Notes: a model not told the origin generated them from the letters alone. 64,000 nucleotides of DNA from Pseudomonas sp. QS1027 (GCF_002814235.1 NZ_PHSU01000007.1:186001-250000); one strand, 5' to 3'. Shown: positions 8,974 through 19,665, numbered from the stretch's first letter. Numbers and translations: made by a program.

Positions 8974-9885
8974 GTGCTCCACTTGAATAAAAACCAAGGG
9001 GCCGACGATTCGATGTCAGATATCACCTTGCTCTCCAAACAACTCCCCCTCTTTGAGCGAGAAGGCGAGCCAGAGCCCGGTATTGGAAAAATACCGATGG
9101 TGTCTGGAAAATATAGCGATTTTATTGTTTACGTTGACGAAAGTGGCGACCATGGAATGCAGACACTGGATGCAAACTATCCAATGTTTGTGCTGGCTTT
9201 TTGCATTTTTCACAAGCGATATTATTGTGAAAAAGTTATTCCTGCGCTACAAAAATTCAAATTCAATCATATGGGGCATGATCTGATAGGGCTCCATGAG
9301 TTGGAAATACGAAAAGAGAAAGGTGCTTTTTCCAGCCTATTTGTCTCTCGACAACATAAAAACGAATTCCTGAACGAACTCACGAGCATCATTGACGCGA
9401 GTAATTTCATATTGATCAGCTGTGTGATTGATAAGATGAGCTTGCGCGAGCGGTAGGGAGCCGCACAGAACCCCTATCATCTAGCTCTGGGCTTCTGCTT
9501 GGAAACTCTTTACGAGGTTCTTGAGGAAAAGCGACAGACAGGTGTTTTGACGCATGTCATTTTTGAGCGCAGGGGAAAAAGGGAGGATAATGAACTGGAG
9601 TTGGAATTTCGCCGTATGTGCGATGCTGCTAACAAGTTGAATATACAACTTCCCTTTGAAATAATTTTTGCTACTAAGCAGGTTAACTCCACCGGTTTGC
9701 AATTGGCGGATCTTGTCGCCAGACCAATTGGAATGAGCGTATTGCGCGCAGGACAAGAGAACCGTGCATTCGATGTGCTCAAGCGCAAGTTCTACTGCAG
9801 TGGTGGGCGTGAGAATGTGGGAACAGGTTTTGAAAACTGGGGCCTGAAGATTTTCCCCGCTCCAGAAAGCGAAAAGCCCCGATGA
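8974..9885 (+). pseudogene. DUF3800-family gene interrupted by an in-frame TAG
   Basis: Two open segments in the same frame (8974-9453 and 9457-9885) are separated only by TAG at 9454-9456. The first encodes the DUF3800 start, FIVYVDESGDHG, and ends in DKMSLRER. Reading through gives GAAQNPYHLALGFCLE, which continues the family pattern, and then GLQLADLVARPIG near the end. A Tyr codon (TAT/TAC) would be natural at the TAG, so one base change explains the break. Translation could begin at GTG 8974 (AAGGAA upstream) or ATG 9013. The gene is visibly richer in A/T than its neighbours. DUF3800 genes often travel with mobile or defence islands, so acquisition by transfer is likely. A sequencing error remains possible. 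Confidence 0.85.
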
Positions 9886-9994
9886 AACTCACCGAGGCTG
9901 CGACGCCGACCGGGATCCCCCAGTCCATTTGGCGCAGAGTCTAGGTTGACGTCTACTGACTGTCAATGATGCACATCTGTTGAACCGCCCCTTC

Positions 9995-10882
9995 TTATGG
10001 TGCCAGCAACACACCCTGCTCACTCGCACACAACGCCAGCAGAAAATCCCACACCACCCGCAAGCGCACTGATTTGTGCAGCTCCCGCCGAGTGCTGATC
10101 CAGTAGCTGCGCTGGATGGTTTCTTCCGGCAGGACGCGTACCAGCAGTGGATCATCCTTGGCCATGTAGTTGGGCAGCACCGCAATTCCCAGCCCGGCCC
10201 GCGCCGCCTGTTGCTGGGCAATGACGCTGGTGCTGCGAAAAATCACATTCGGTGTGCGGCAGAAGTTGTTGAGGAACAGCAGTTCCTCGCTGAACAGCAG
10301 GTCGTCGACGTAGCCGATCCAGTTGTGCTGTGACAGATCATCCCGGTGCAGCAAGGCCGGCGCCCGGGCGAGATAGTCCTGGCTGGCATACAGCGCCAGG
10401 CGATAGTCGGTCAGTTTGCGAGTTATCAACAGGTCGGCATTCGGCCGGTCGAGGTGGATACTGATTTCCGCCTCGCGGTTGAGGATGCTGACGAAACGCG
10501 GCACTGCCACCAACTCCACTTCCAGCCCTGGATAACGTTCGTACAGGCTGCCCATGCGCGGGGTGAGAAACATGATGCCGATCCCTTCGGTCACCCCCAG
10601 GCGAATCTTGCCCAGGGGCGCGATGGCCTGGGTGATTTCCTCCTGGGCCAGCAAGGCAACGTTTTCCATGGCCTCGGCATGCTTGAGCAAGGCCTGCCCG
10701 GAGGGGGTCAGCTCGTAGCCCTGGGCGTGCTGGACAAACAGCGCGGTGCCCAGGCTCTGCTCGATGGTCTCGATATGCCGGGCGACGGTGCTGTGGGTGG
10801 TGTTCAGGCGCTTGGCCGCGGTCAGCAGGCGTCCGCTGCGCTGCAGCTCGAGAAAAAAACGCAGGTCGTTCCAGTCGAACAT
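9995..10882 (-). CDS. LysR-family transcriptional regulator
   Basis: The 295-residue protein has an N-terminal helix-turn-helix (DLRFFLELQRSGRLLTAAKR, with AAKRLNTTHSTVARHI as the helix-turn-helix) and a LysR effector domain. ATG 10882 is chosen because AAGGAA lies 6-11 bases upstream and homology begins at MFDWNDLRF; the open frame extends further. It is divergent from the GMC dehydrogenase at 11020 across 137 bases, which is the usual arrangement for a LysR protein and its target. It is therefore the likely regulator of the GMC-MFS pair. The inducer is unknown. Confidence 0.9.
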   Translation of the reverse strand: MFDWNDLRFFLELQRSGRLLTAAKRLNTTHSTVARHIETIEQSLGTALFVQHAQGYELTPSGQALLKHAEAMENVALLAQEEITQAIAPLGKIRLGVTEGIGIMFLTPRMGSLYERYPGLEVELVAVPRFVSILNREAEISIHLDRPNADLLITRKLTDYRLALYASQDYLARAPALLHRDDLSQHNWIGYVDDLLFSEELLFLNNFCRTPNVIFRSTSVIAQQQAARAGLGIAVLPNYMAKDDPLLVRVLPEETIQRSYWISTRRELHKSVRLRVVWDFLLALCASEQGVLLAP

Positions 10883-11019
10883 GGGGCTTCCTTGTGAATC
10901 GCGGGGTTCACGGCCTTGCTTGAAAACGCACAGCACTTGCGCAAAAACGAAGGTTTTCATCTCGAAACTAATCAATAACATGAAGGGAGACAAGAACAAT
11001 AAAAAAGGCGAGGTTGCCT

Positions 11020-12669
11020 ATGTCATCCGCCCACCTGCCCTATGACTACGTGATAGTCGGCGCCGGGCCCGCTGGCTGTGTGCTGGCCAATCGGCTGTCC
11101 GCCGATCCGCAGAATCATGTCCTGCTGCTCGAAGCCGGCGGCCAGGATAACTACCCCTGGATTCATGTGCCGGTGGGGTATCTCTACTGCATCGGCAATC
11201 CCCGTACCGACTGGTGCTTCAAGACCGAAGCACAACCCGGCCTGCAAGGTCGCAGTCTTGGCTACCCGCGCGGCAAGGTGCTGGGCGGCAGTTCGTCCAT
11301 CAACGGCATGATCTATATGCGTGGCCAGGCCGGCGACTATGATCGCTGGGCCGCGCAAGGCAATCCGGGCTGGGCCTGGAACGATGTCCTGCCGTTGTTC
11401 AAGCGCAGCGAAAATCACTTTGGCGGTGCCAGCGAATTCCACAGCGACCAGGGCGAATGGCGGGTTGAACAGCAGCGCTATTCCTGGCCTATCCTCGACG
11501 CCTTCCGCGATGCCGCCGCAGAAAACGGCATTGCCAGCGTCAGCGATTTCAACGCCGGCGATAACCAGGGCTGTGGATACTTTCAGGTCAACCAGCGTTC
11601 CGGTGTGCGCTGGAATTCGTCGAAAGCTTTTCTGCGGCCAATCCTCAAGCGCCCCAACCTGACAATCCTGACCGGTGTCCAGGTTGACCGGGTGAACCTG
11701 GAAAACGGCCGCGCCTGCGCGGTCGTCGCGCGCTGGCAGGGTGAGGAACATGTGTTCAACGTTCGGCGTGAGATCGTTTTGTGCGCCGGTTCGGTCGGCT
11801 CCCCCGGCATTCTCCAGCGCTCGGGCATTGGCCCGCGACCCTTGCTGGAAAACCTCGGCATCGCGGTGCGTCACGAACTGCCGGGTGTCGGCGGCAATCT
11901 GCAGGATCATCTGCAACTGCGCCTGATCTACAAACTCAGCAATGCCCGCACCCTCAACCAGGTCGCCAATAGCCTGTGGGGCAAAGTCGGCATGGGCCTG
12001 CGTTATCTCTATGACCGCAGTGGCCCGCTGGCCATGGCCCCGAGCCAGTTGGGGGCGTTCGTGAAGTCCTCGCCGGAACAGGCCTCGGCCAATTTGCAGT
12101 ACCACGTGCAGCCTCTGTCGCTGGAGCGCTTCGGTGAGCCGCTGCATCGGTTCCCGGCCTTTACCGCTTCGGTGTGCAACCTGCGTCCCCTGAGCCGGGG
12201 GCGGATCGATATTCGTTCGGCCGATCCTGACGTGGCGCCGTTGATCGATCCGAATTACCTGAGCGATCCCGAGGATCTGAAAGTTGCAGCCGAGGCGATC
12301 CGGCTGACCCGGCGGATTGTCGACTCCCCTGCCCTGCGGCGCTTCAAACCCGAGGAATACCTGCCTGGGGCGGCGCTGCAAACCGAAGAACAGTTGCATG
12401 AGGCGGCCGCGCGGATAGGAACGACGATCTTTCACCCGGTGGGCACCTGCCGGATGGGCGGTGGCGCTCTGGATGTGGTGGATGCCCGGTTGCGGGTGCA
12501 TGGCGTGCCGGGGTTGCGGGTCGCCGATGCGTCGATCATGCCGAATATCGTCTCCGGCAATACCTGTTCGCCGACGGTGATGATTGCCGAGAAGGCGGCG
12601 CAGATGATGCTGGAGGATGTGCCGGCGATTCATGACATTCAAGCGGCGCAGATCCCGATGAGCACCTAG
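11020..12669 (+). CDS. GMC-family FAD-dependent alcohol dehydrogenase (BetA/AlkJ type)
   Basis: The 549-residue flavoprotein shows the N-terminal FAD-binding YVIVGAGPAGCVLANRLS, GKVLGGSSSINGMIYMRGQ (GMC signature 1) and GSVGSPGILQRSGIG (signature 2). The C-terminal active-site His is in FHPVGTCRMG, about residue 470. The second catalytic position, usually the second Asn or His in N-x-N/H, reads GNTCSPT, so a Cys appears there. The likely reaction is oxidation of a primary alcohol to an aldehyde, with electrons going to FAD and onward. Choline is not assured, because no betaine aldehyde dehydrogenase gene is adjacent. ATG 11020 follows AGGCGAGG. It is transcribed away from the LysR gene and towards the MFS gene. 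Confidence 0.88.
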   Translation: MSSAHLPYDYVIVGAGPAGCVLANRLSADPQNHVLLLEAGGQDNYPWIHVPVGYLYCIGNPRTDWCFKTEAQPGLQGRSLGYPRGKVLGGSSSINGMIYMRGQAGDYDRWAAQGNPGWAWNDVLPLFKRSENHFGGASEFHSDQGEWRVEQQRYSWPILDAFRDAAAENGIASVSDFNAGDNQGCGYFQVNQRSGVRWNSSKAFLRPILKRPNLTILTGVQVDRVNLENGRACAVVARWQGEEHVFNVRREIVLCAGSVGSPGILQRSGIGPRPLLENLGIAVRHELPGVGGNLQDHLQLRLIYKLSNARTLNQVANSLWGKVGMGLRYLYDRSGPLAMAPSQLGAFVKSSPEQASANLQYHVQPLSLERFGEPLHRFPAFTASVCNLRPLSRGRIDIRSADPDVAPLIDPNYLSDPEDLKVAAEAIRLTRRIVDSPALRRFKPEEYLPGAALQTEEQLHEAAARIGTTIFHPVGTCRMGGGALDVVDARLRVHGVPGLRVADASIMPNIVSGNTCSPTVMIAEKAAQMMLEDVPAIHDIQAAQIPMST

Positions 12670-12687
12670 CATCCATACAGCAAAAGC

Positions 12688-12715
12688 GGATTCCGGTGGC
12701 GGTCAGCCGGAATCC
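12688..12715 (+). other. Inverted repeat between GMC and MFS genes
   Basis: GGATTCCGG and CCGGAATCC form a perfect 9-base-pair stem with a 10-base loop just after the GMC stop codon. There is no following T-run, so it is not a classical terminator. It could trim or stabilise the mRNA end between the two genes. Confidence 0.5.
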
Positions 12716-12769
12716 ACAGTGGAACAACAACAATAATCACTGTGGCCCCCAGGGCCGAGGACATGACAG

Positions 12770-14392
12770 ATGTCGGACTACGTCGAGCAACAGCCCGTGC
12801 GCGCTACCGCGAACACCGGCAGGGAAGAACGAAAGATCATTTTTGCGTCATCCCTCGGGACGGTTTTCGAGTGGTATGACTTTTTTCTCTATGGCGCCCT
12901 GGCGGCGGTGATCAGCAAGCAGTTCTTTGCAGGGGTCAACGACACCACGGCGTTTATCTTCGCCCTCATGGCCTTTGCCGCGGGCTTCCTGGTCCGGCCT
13001 TTCGGCGCCCTGGTATTCGGGCGCCTGGGAGACATGATCGGACGTAAATACACCTTCCTCATGACCATCATCCTGATGGGCCTTTCCACCTTTGCCGTCG
13101 GCCTGTTGCCGACCTACACCAGCATCGGCATCGCCGCGCCGATCATCCTGGTCCTGCTGCGCATGCTCCAGGGCCTGGCACTGGGCGGTGAATACGGCGG
13201 TGCCGCGACTTATGTGGCCGAGCATGCACCGACCGGCAAACGCGGCTCGTATACCGGCTGGATTCAATCCACCGCAACCCTGGGCCTGCTCCTGTCCCTG
13301 CTGGTGGTGCTCGCCAGCCGTTACATCAGCGGCGACCAGTTCGAAGTCTGGGGCTGGCGCCTGCCGTTCCTGCTGTCGATCTTCCTGCTGGCGATTTCCA
13401 CCTGGATCCGCCTGAGCATGCACGAGTCGCCGGCCTTCGTGAAAATGAAGTCCGAGGGCAAGGTCAGCCGCTCGCCGATCCGCGAATCCTTCGGCTCCTG
13501 GCAGAACCTGAAGATCGTCCTGATCGCCCTTTTCAGCATCAATGCCGGGCAGGCGGTGACCTTCTATACCGCGCAGTTCTACGTGCTGTTCTTCATGACC
13601 CAGATGCTCAAGATGGACCCGACCCAGGCCAATACCCTGCTGATCATCAGCGTGGTGATCGGTGCGCCGTTCTTTGTGCTGTTCGGCTGGCTGTCGGACA
13701 AGATCGGCCGCAAGCCGATCCTGATGCTGGGCCTGTTGCTGGCGACGATTTGTTATTTCCCGCTGTTCAAGGCCCTGAGCCATTATGCCAATCCGCAGAT
13801 CGACGCGGCCAGTCGTCAGGCACCGATCGTGGTGCTGGCCGACCCGGCGAGTTGCACCTTCCAGTTCGATCCGGTGGGCAAGGCGCGTTTCGACAGCCCG
13901 TGCGACAAGGTCAAGACCTTCCTGGTCAAGCAGGGCCTGCCTTATAGCGCCCAGGCCGCGGCGCCCGGGACGAATGTGACGGTGTCGGTGGGAGAACAGA
14001 AGATCGCTGGGTACGACGAAGCGGCGATGCGCGCGGCGATCACCACGGCGGGTTATCCGGCCAAGGCCGATAGCGCGTCGGTGAACGAACCGATGGTGGT
14101 GCTGCTGATCGTCTTGCTGATTCTGATTGCCACCATGACCTATGGCCCGCTGGCGGCGGTGATGGTCGAGCTGTTCCCGACGCGCATCCGCTACACCTCC
14201 ATGTCGCTGCCCTACCATATCGGCAACGGCTGGTTCGGCGGGTTCCTGCCCACGGTGTCCTTTGCGCTGGTGGTCTACACCGGGGATATCTTCTATGGCC
14301 TGTGGTACCCGGTGCTGGTAACGGGGGTCAGCCTGGTGGTGGGGTTGTTCTGCCTGAAGGAGACCAAGGGCGTGGATCTCGACAAGGTCTGA
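12770..14392 (+). CDS. MFS transporter, metabolite:H+ symporter (MHS) type
   Basis: The 540-residue, 12-helix transporter carries the MHS hallmarks TVFEWYDFFLYG (about residues 31-42), GRLGDMIGRK (84-93), LQGLALGGEYGG (133-144) and GWLSDKIGRK (306-315). It is longer than most MHS proteins (about 430-450) because about 100 hydrophilic residues (337-440), with two cysteines (C362, C378), lie between two membrane helices. By topology that loop should be periplasmic. It follows the GMC dehydrogenase gene by 100 bases and is probably under the same LysR regulator. It likely imports the substrate or exports the product of that enzyme. Confidence 0.88.
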   Translation: MSDYVEQQPVRATANTGREERKIIFASSLGTVFEWYDFFLYGALAAVISKQFFAGVNDTTAFIFALMAFAAGFLVRPFGALVFGRLGDMIGRKYTFLMTIILMGLSTFAVGLLPTYTSIGIAAPIILVLLRMLQGLALGGEYGGAATYVAEHAPTGKRGSYTGWIQSTATLGLLLSLLVVLASRYISGDQFEVWGWRLPFLLSIFLLAISTWIRLSMHESPAFVKMKSEGKVSRSPIRESFGSWQNLKIVLIALFSINAGQAVTFYTAQFYVLFFMTQMLKMDPTQANTLLIISVVIGAPFFVLFGWLSDKIGRKPILMLGLLLATICYFPLFKALSHYANPQIDAASRQAPIVVLADPASCTFQFDPVGKARFDSPCDKVKTFLVKQGLPYSAQAAAPGTNVTVSVGEQKIAGYDEAAMRAAITTAGYPAKADSASVNEPMVVLLIVLLILIATMTYGPLAAVMVELFPTRIRYTSMSLPYHIGNGWFGGFLPTVSFALVVYTGDIFYGLWYPVLVTGVSLVVGLFCLKETKGVDLDKV

Positions 14393-14425
14393 GACCAGCT
14401 CCTGCGGGAATCATATTTTGTTTTG

Positions 14426-14455
14426 AAAAACCGGCATTAAAGCCGGTTTTTTTAT
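14426..14455 (+). terminator. Rho-independent terminator after the MFS gene
   Basis: ACCGGC and GCCGGT (14431-14436 / 14443-14448) form a stem extended by A/T pairs and followed by seven T bases. The A-run on the left side lets it also work leftwards, towards which the acyltransferase gene is transcribed. Confidence 0.85.
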
Positions 14456-14567
14456 CGCGTGAAAAAACTTATGCACGATTTAGGGTGGAAAGTCATACAG
14501 AGAAATAAGCAATAAAATCATGTGCTTACATCGTATTTCTGAAAGAAATCAAAATCTTGTGCACAAG

Positions 14568-14576
14568 TTATCCACA
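14568..14576 (+). other. DnaA-box 9-mer TTATCCACA
   Basis: A perfect consensus DnaA box lies in the A/T-rich gap between the MFS terminator and the acyltransferase gene. It is one of 13 perfect copies in the window, all between 8.5 and 34.3 kb. The gap lacks the AT-rich repeats and box array expected of oriC. Confidence 0.6.
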
Positions 14577-14582
14577 GTCCCA

Positions 14583-15353
14583 TCAAATGGCGACAGGTGT
14601 CTCTACCGCAGGCGCTGGCGGCAATGAGCCCATGTCCCGCTGGGTTTGTTCGTTCCAGGCCTGGACCCGGTCATTGAGCTCGGCAATCGCCCGTGGCCCG
14701 CTGCCCTCGGCCATCATCGGCTTACCGATGACCACCGTGATGGTGCCGGGTTTTTTCAGCCAGCCGGTCTTCGGCCAGAACTTGCCGGCGTTGTGGGCAA
14801 TCGGCAGTACCGGCAGATCGGCGTTCACCGCCAGTGCCGTACCGCCCCGGGAGAACTTGCCGACCGTGCCGAACGGCACACGGGTGCCTTCCGGGAAGAT
14901 CAGCACCCAGACATTGTCCTTGAGCAACTCGTCGCCCTTCTTCGCCACATGCTTGAGCGCCGCCTTCGGGTTGTCCCGGTCGATGGCGATCGGCCGCAGC
15001 ATGGCCATGGCCCAGCCGAAGAACGGCACATACAGCAACTCACGCTTGAGCACCTGGCTCAACGGCGAGAAGTAGGCCGAGAGGAAGAAGGTTTCCCAGG
15101 TGCTCTGGTGATTCGACAGAATCACGCAAGGGCGCTCGGGCACATTCTCCGCGCCCTGGATATCGACCGTGATGCCGAGGAAGACCTTGGTCAGCCACAG
15201 GGCACAACGGCACCAGTACACATTGATAAAGCGATAACGTGCCTTGAACGGCAGGAACGGCGCGATAAAAAAGCTCAGGGAGCACCACAACAGCGAACTG
15301 GTGCCCAGCAGCAGGTAAAAGAAAAAGGTTCTGATGGCCTGCAGGATCGACAT
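14583..15353 (-). CDS. 1-acyl-sn-glycerol-3-phosphate acyltransferase (PlsC type)
   Basis: This 256-residue inner-membrane acyltransferase converts lysophosphatidic acid to phosphatidic acid in phospholipid synthesis. It has two hydrophobic segments near the N-terminus, the catalytic H-x4-D/E motif as NHQSTWE, the lysophosphatidate-binding FPEGTR motif, and VLPIAHNAG further on. ATG 15353 (MSILQAIRTF) is preferred over the in-frame ATG eight codons upstream because homology starts there. It is the last gene of a leftward run glyQ-glyS-gmhB-plsC and matches the gene beside gmhB near oriC in P. aeruginosa. Confidence 0.92.
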   Translation of the reverse strand: MSILQAIRTFFFYLLLGTSSLLWCSLSFFIAPFLPFKARYRFINVYWCRCALWLTKVFLGITVDIQGAENVPERPCVILSNHQSTWETFFLSAYFSPLSQVLKRELLYVPFFGWAMAMLRPIAIDRDNPKAALKHVAKKGDELLKDNVWVLIFPEGTRVPFGTVGKFSRGGTALAVNADLPVLPIAHNAGKFWPKTGWLKKPGTITVVIGKPMMAEGSGPRAIAELNDRVQAWNEQTQRDMGSLPPAPAVETPVAI

Positions 15354-15434
15354 AGCGGCATTTACCGTTGCGGGCATTGCCCGCCTATAAAAAGCGCTTC
15401 CCGAGCAGTCCTTGGTCAGGAGGTCAGAAGTGCT

Positions 15435-15968
15435 TCAGTTGTGGATAAGTTCTGCGGCAACCGCCGCCAGATCGTCAAAAACCAGGGTTCCCACCGGCAG
15501 GGTTTTACCCAGTGTCTTTTCGCCTTTACCGGTTTTTACCAAAACAGGCTGACAGTCGACGGCTCGTGCCGCCTCCAAGTCACCGAGGCTGTCGCCGACA
15601 AACCATAGCCTAGCCAACGACACCCCGTAATGCTCGGCGATGGCATGCAACATGCCGGGCTTGGGTTTGCGACAGGCGCAGCCCTCATCCGGCCCGTGCG
15701 GGCAATACACCACCAGCCCGAGCTCACCCCCCTGTTGCGCCACCAACGAACGCAGGCGCTCGTGCATGGCTTCCAGGGTAGCGATATCGTAGTAGCCGCG
15801 AGCAATGCCCGACTGGTTGGTGGCTACTGCCACCGTCCAGCCGGCCCTGCTCAACTGCGCGATGGCTTCGATCGCGCCGGGGAGAGGAATCCATTCCTCC
15901 ACCGACTTGATGTAGGCGTCGGAGTCCTGGTTGATCACCCCGTCCCGATCGAGAATCAGCAGCTTCAA
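15435..15968 (-). CDS. gmhB: D-glycero-beta-D-manno-heptose-1,7-bisphosphate 7-phosphatase
   Basis: GmhB removes the 7-phosphate in ADP-heptose synthesis for the lipopolysaccharide core. The 177-residue protein of the HAD superfamily starts with the nucleophile motif LDRDGVIN (nucleophile D8, acid D10). It has the family zinc loop CPHGPDEGCACRKPKP (about residues 89-104) and the metal-binding GDSLGDLEAA. It lies 9 bases downstream of glyS on the same strand. A DnaA-box 9-mer overlaps its 3' end. Confidence 0.95.
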   Translation of the reverse strand: MKLLILDRDGVINQDSDAYIKSVEEWIPLPGAIEAIAQLSRAGWTVAVATNQSGIARGYYDIATLEAMHERLRSLVAQQGGELGLVVYCPHGPDEGCACRKPKPGMLHAIAEHYGVSLARLWFVGDSLGDLEAARAVDCQPVLVKTGKGEKTLGKTLPVGTLVFDDLAAVAAELIHN

Positions 15969-15977
15969 GACGCGCCC

Positions 15978-18028
15978 TCAGCCCAGCAGCGAAATATCGG
16001 CGACACCCAGGAACAGGCCTCGCAGACGCGCCAGCAGCGCATAACGGTTGGCGCGGACGTTGGCGTCCTCGGCATTGACCATCACCGCTTCGAAGAAGGC
16101 GTCTACCGGTTCGCGCAGGGCGGCCAGGCGTGCCAGGGATTCATTGTACTGACGCGCCGCGGCCATTGGCTGCACCGCCTGGTCCGCCTGCTGGATCGCC
16201 GAGTACAGCGAGAACTCGTTGGCGTTGTCGAAGTACTTGGCTTCCACGGTGCCCGGGATGCTGCCTTCGGCCTTGCTCAGCAGGTTCGACACACGCTTGT
16301 TCACCGCGGCCAGGGCAGCCGCTTCCGGCAACTGGCGGAATTTCTGCACGGCTTGTACGCGTTGGTCGAAGTCCAGCGCCGAACCCGGCTTGAGGGCACG
16401 CACCGACAGGTAGGTCGCCACGTCCACGCCTTCGTCTTCATAACGGGCACGCAGGCGGTCGAAGATGAACTCCAGCACCTGGTCGGCCAGGCCGGCGGCC
16501 TTGACCCGGGCACCGAAGGCCTTGACCGCGAACTCGACGGTCTCGATCAGGTCGAGGTCCAGCTTCTTGTCGATCAGGATGCGCAGCACGCCGAGGGCGG
16601 CACGACGCAGGGCATACGGGTCCTTGCTGCCGGTGGGCAGCATGCCGATGCCGAAGATGCCGACCAGGGTGTCGAGCTTGTCGGCAATCGCCACCGCCGC
16701 ACCGGTCAGGGTACCCGGCAGTTCGGCGCCGGCACCACGCGGCATGTACTGTTCGTTCAGGGCCAGGGCCACGTCTTCCGGCTCGCCGTCATTGAGGGCG
16801 TAGTAGTAACCGGCGACACCTTGCATCTCCGGGAACTCGCCGACCATTTCGGTGGCCAGGTCGCACTTCGACAGCAGGCCGGCACGGGCCGCGCGCTGGG
16901 CGTCGCCGCCGATGCGTGGAGCAATGAAGGCGGCCAGCTTGGAAACACGTTCGGCCTTGTCGTAGACGCTGCCCAGTTTTTCCTGGAACACCACGTTCTG
17001 CAGGCGCAGGTTGAACTGCTCGAGCTTCTGCTTCTTGTCCTGCTTGAAGAAGAACTCGGCGTCGGTCAGGCGCGGGCGAACGACTTTCTCGTTACCGGCG
17101 ATGATCTGTTGCGGGTCCTTGCTCTCGATGTTGGCGACGGTGATGAAGCGCGGCAGCAGCTTGCCATCGACGTCCAGCAGGCAGAAGTACTTCTGGTTGT
17201 CCTGCATGGTGGTGATCAGGGCTTCCTGGGGCACGTCGAGGAAACGTTCCTCGAAGGAGCACACCAGCGGCACCGGCCATTCGACCAGGGCGGTGACTTC
17301 GTCGAGCAGGTCCGCCGGCATGATCGCCGTGCCTTCCTGCTGGGTCGCCAACTCGGTGGTGCGTTGGCTGATCAGCTCGCGACGCTCGCTGGCGTCGGCC
17401 AGTACATAGGCGGCACGCAGGTCGCTCAGGTAGTTGGCCGGCGAGGTGATGCGCACGCTTTGCGGGTGATGGAAGCGGTGACCACGGGAGTCGCGACCGG
17501 CTTTCTGGGCGAGGATGGTGCAGTCGATGACCTGGTCACCGAGGAGCATTACCAGCCACTGGGTCGGACGCACGAACTCTTCCTTGCGCGCGGCCCAGCG
17601 CATGCGCTTGGGAATCGGCAGGTCGTTCAGCGAATCCTCGACGATGGTCGGCAGCAGGCTGCTGGTCGGCTTGCCCTGGATGCTCTGGGTGTAGCGCAGT
17701 TTCGGTCCGCTCTGGTCGATCTCGCTCAGTTCCACGCCGCATTTCTTGGCGAAACCCAGGGCGGCCTGGGTCGGATTGCCTTCGGCGTCGAAGGCGGCCT
17801 GGCGGGGTGGACCGTCGAGGTTGATGCTGCGATCCGGCTGCTGGGTTTGCAGCTGGGTCAGCAGTACCGCCAGACGGCGTGGTGCGGCGTAGACCTGTTT
17901 GCTTTCGAAGCTCAGGCCGGCGCTGTGCAGGCCTTTTTCGATACCGGCGAGAAACGCCTCGGCCAGGGTATTGAGGGCCTTGGGTGGCAGCTCTTCCGTG
18001 CCCAGTTCAACCAGAAAATCTTGAGCAC

Positions 18029-18032
<4 letters not shown>
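15978..18032 (-). CDS. glyS: Glycine--tRNA ligase beta subunit
   Basis: This is the beta subunit of the alpha2-beta2 glycyl-tRNA synthetase, responsible for tRNA recognition. The 684-residue length is normal for the family. The N-terminus [19 protein letters not shown] and the HD-like segment with [20 protein letters not shown] (about residues 390-410) are characteristic. The C-terminus carries a DALR-type anticodon-binding region. The start overlaps the glyQ stop in ATGA, giving coupled translation and matched subunit amounts. Confidence 0.97.
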
Positions 18033-18982
<950 letters not shown>

Positions 18983-19063
18983 GAAATTCACCTGTTACTT
19001 GGGCTGCGATTCAAAAGGCGGGAGTATACCCGATTCGGCCACGCGCACGCCCCCTGGAGCCTT

Positions 19064-19627
19064 ATGCCACGCTGCTTTTGGTGCAACGACGATCCTTTGT
19101 ACATGGCCTATCACGATCAGGAGTGGGGCGTGCCGCTGCGCGATGGGCAGCGTCTGTTCGAGTTGCTTTTGCTCGAAGGGTTCCAGGCCGGTTTGTCGTG
19201 GATCACCATCCTGAAGAAACGCGAGCACTACCGGAAGGTGCTGTTCGGTTTCGATGTGCACAAGGTCGCGGCCATGAGCGATGCCGATATCGAGCACCTG
19301 ATGCTCGATCCCGGGATTATCCGCAATCGCCTGAAACTCAATGCCGCGCGGCGCAATGCCCAGGTCTGGCTGAGCCTGGAGGACCCGGCGGCACTGCTCT
19401 GGTCCTTTGTCGGCGGCGCGCAGAAGATCAATCATTTCAAAGTGCGCGCCGAGGTCCCGGCCGTCACGCCCGAGGCCGAGGCCATGAGCAAGGCACTGAA
19501 GAAACTGGGCTTCAAATTCGTCGGCCCGACCATCTGCTACGCCTTGATGCAGGCCTCGGGCATGGTCATGGACCACACCACCGATTGTGATCGCTACGCC
19601 ACATTGGCCGCACCACGGTTACAATAG
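19064..19627 (+). CDS. tag: DNA-3-methyladenine glycosylase I
   Basis: TagA excises 3-methyladenine from alkylated DNA. The 187-residue protein shows the zinc-binding residues of the family: N-terminal Cys4 and His17 in CFWCNDD...YHDQEW, and C-terminal His and Cys in DHTTDCDR. The conserved active-site Glu is in LLLEGFQAGLSW (about residue 38). The frame stays open far upstream antisense to glyQ, but homology starts at MPRCFWC with GGAG nine bases before. The next gene, an acyltransferase, begins 38 bases after the stop. Confidence 0.95.
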   Translation: MPRCFWCNDDPLYMAYHDQEWGVPLRDGQRLFELLLLEGFQAGLSWITILKKREHYRKVLFGFDVHKVAAMSDADIEHLMLDPGIIRNRLKLNAARRNAQVWLSLEDPAALLWSFVGGAQKINHFKVRAEVPAVTPEAEAMSKALKKLGFKFVGPTICYALMQASGMVMDHTTDCDRYATLAAPRLQ

Positions 19628-19665
19628 CCGGCTGATAACAAGCTCGATCACGACAGGAGTGGCCT

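Noticed and set aside
11023..12672. 549-codon open frame on the minus strand
   Set aside because: Antisense to the GMC dehydrogenase, which shows all its motifs on the plus strand.
14393..14582. Possible oriC beside the acyltransferase gene
   Set aside because: Only one DnaA box, and no dnaA, rpmH or gyrB nearby; the array of boxes and AT-rich repeats of a Pseudomonas oriC is missing.
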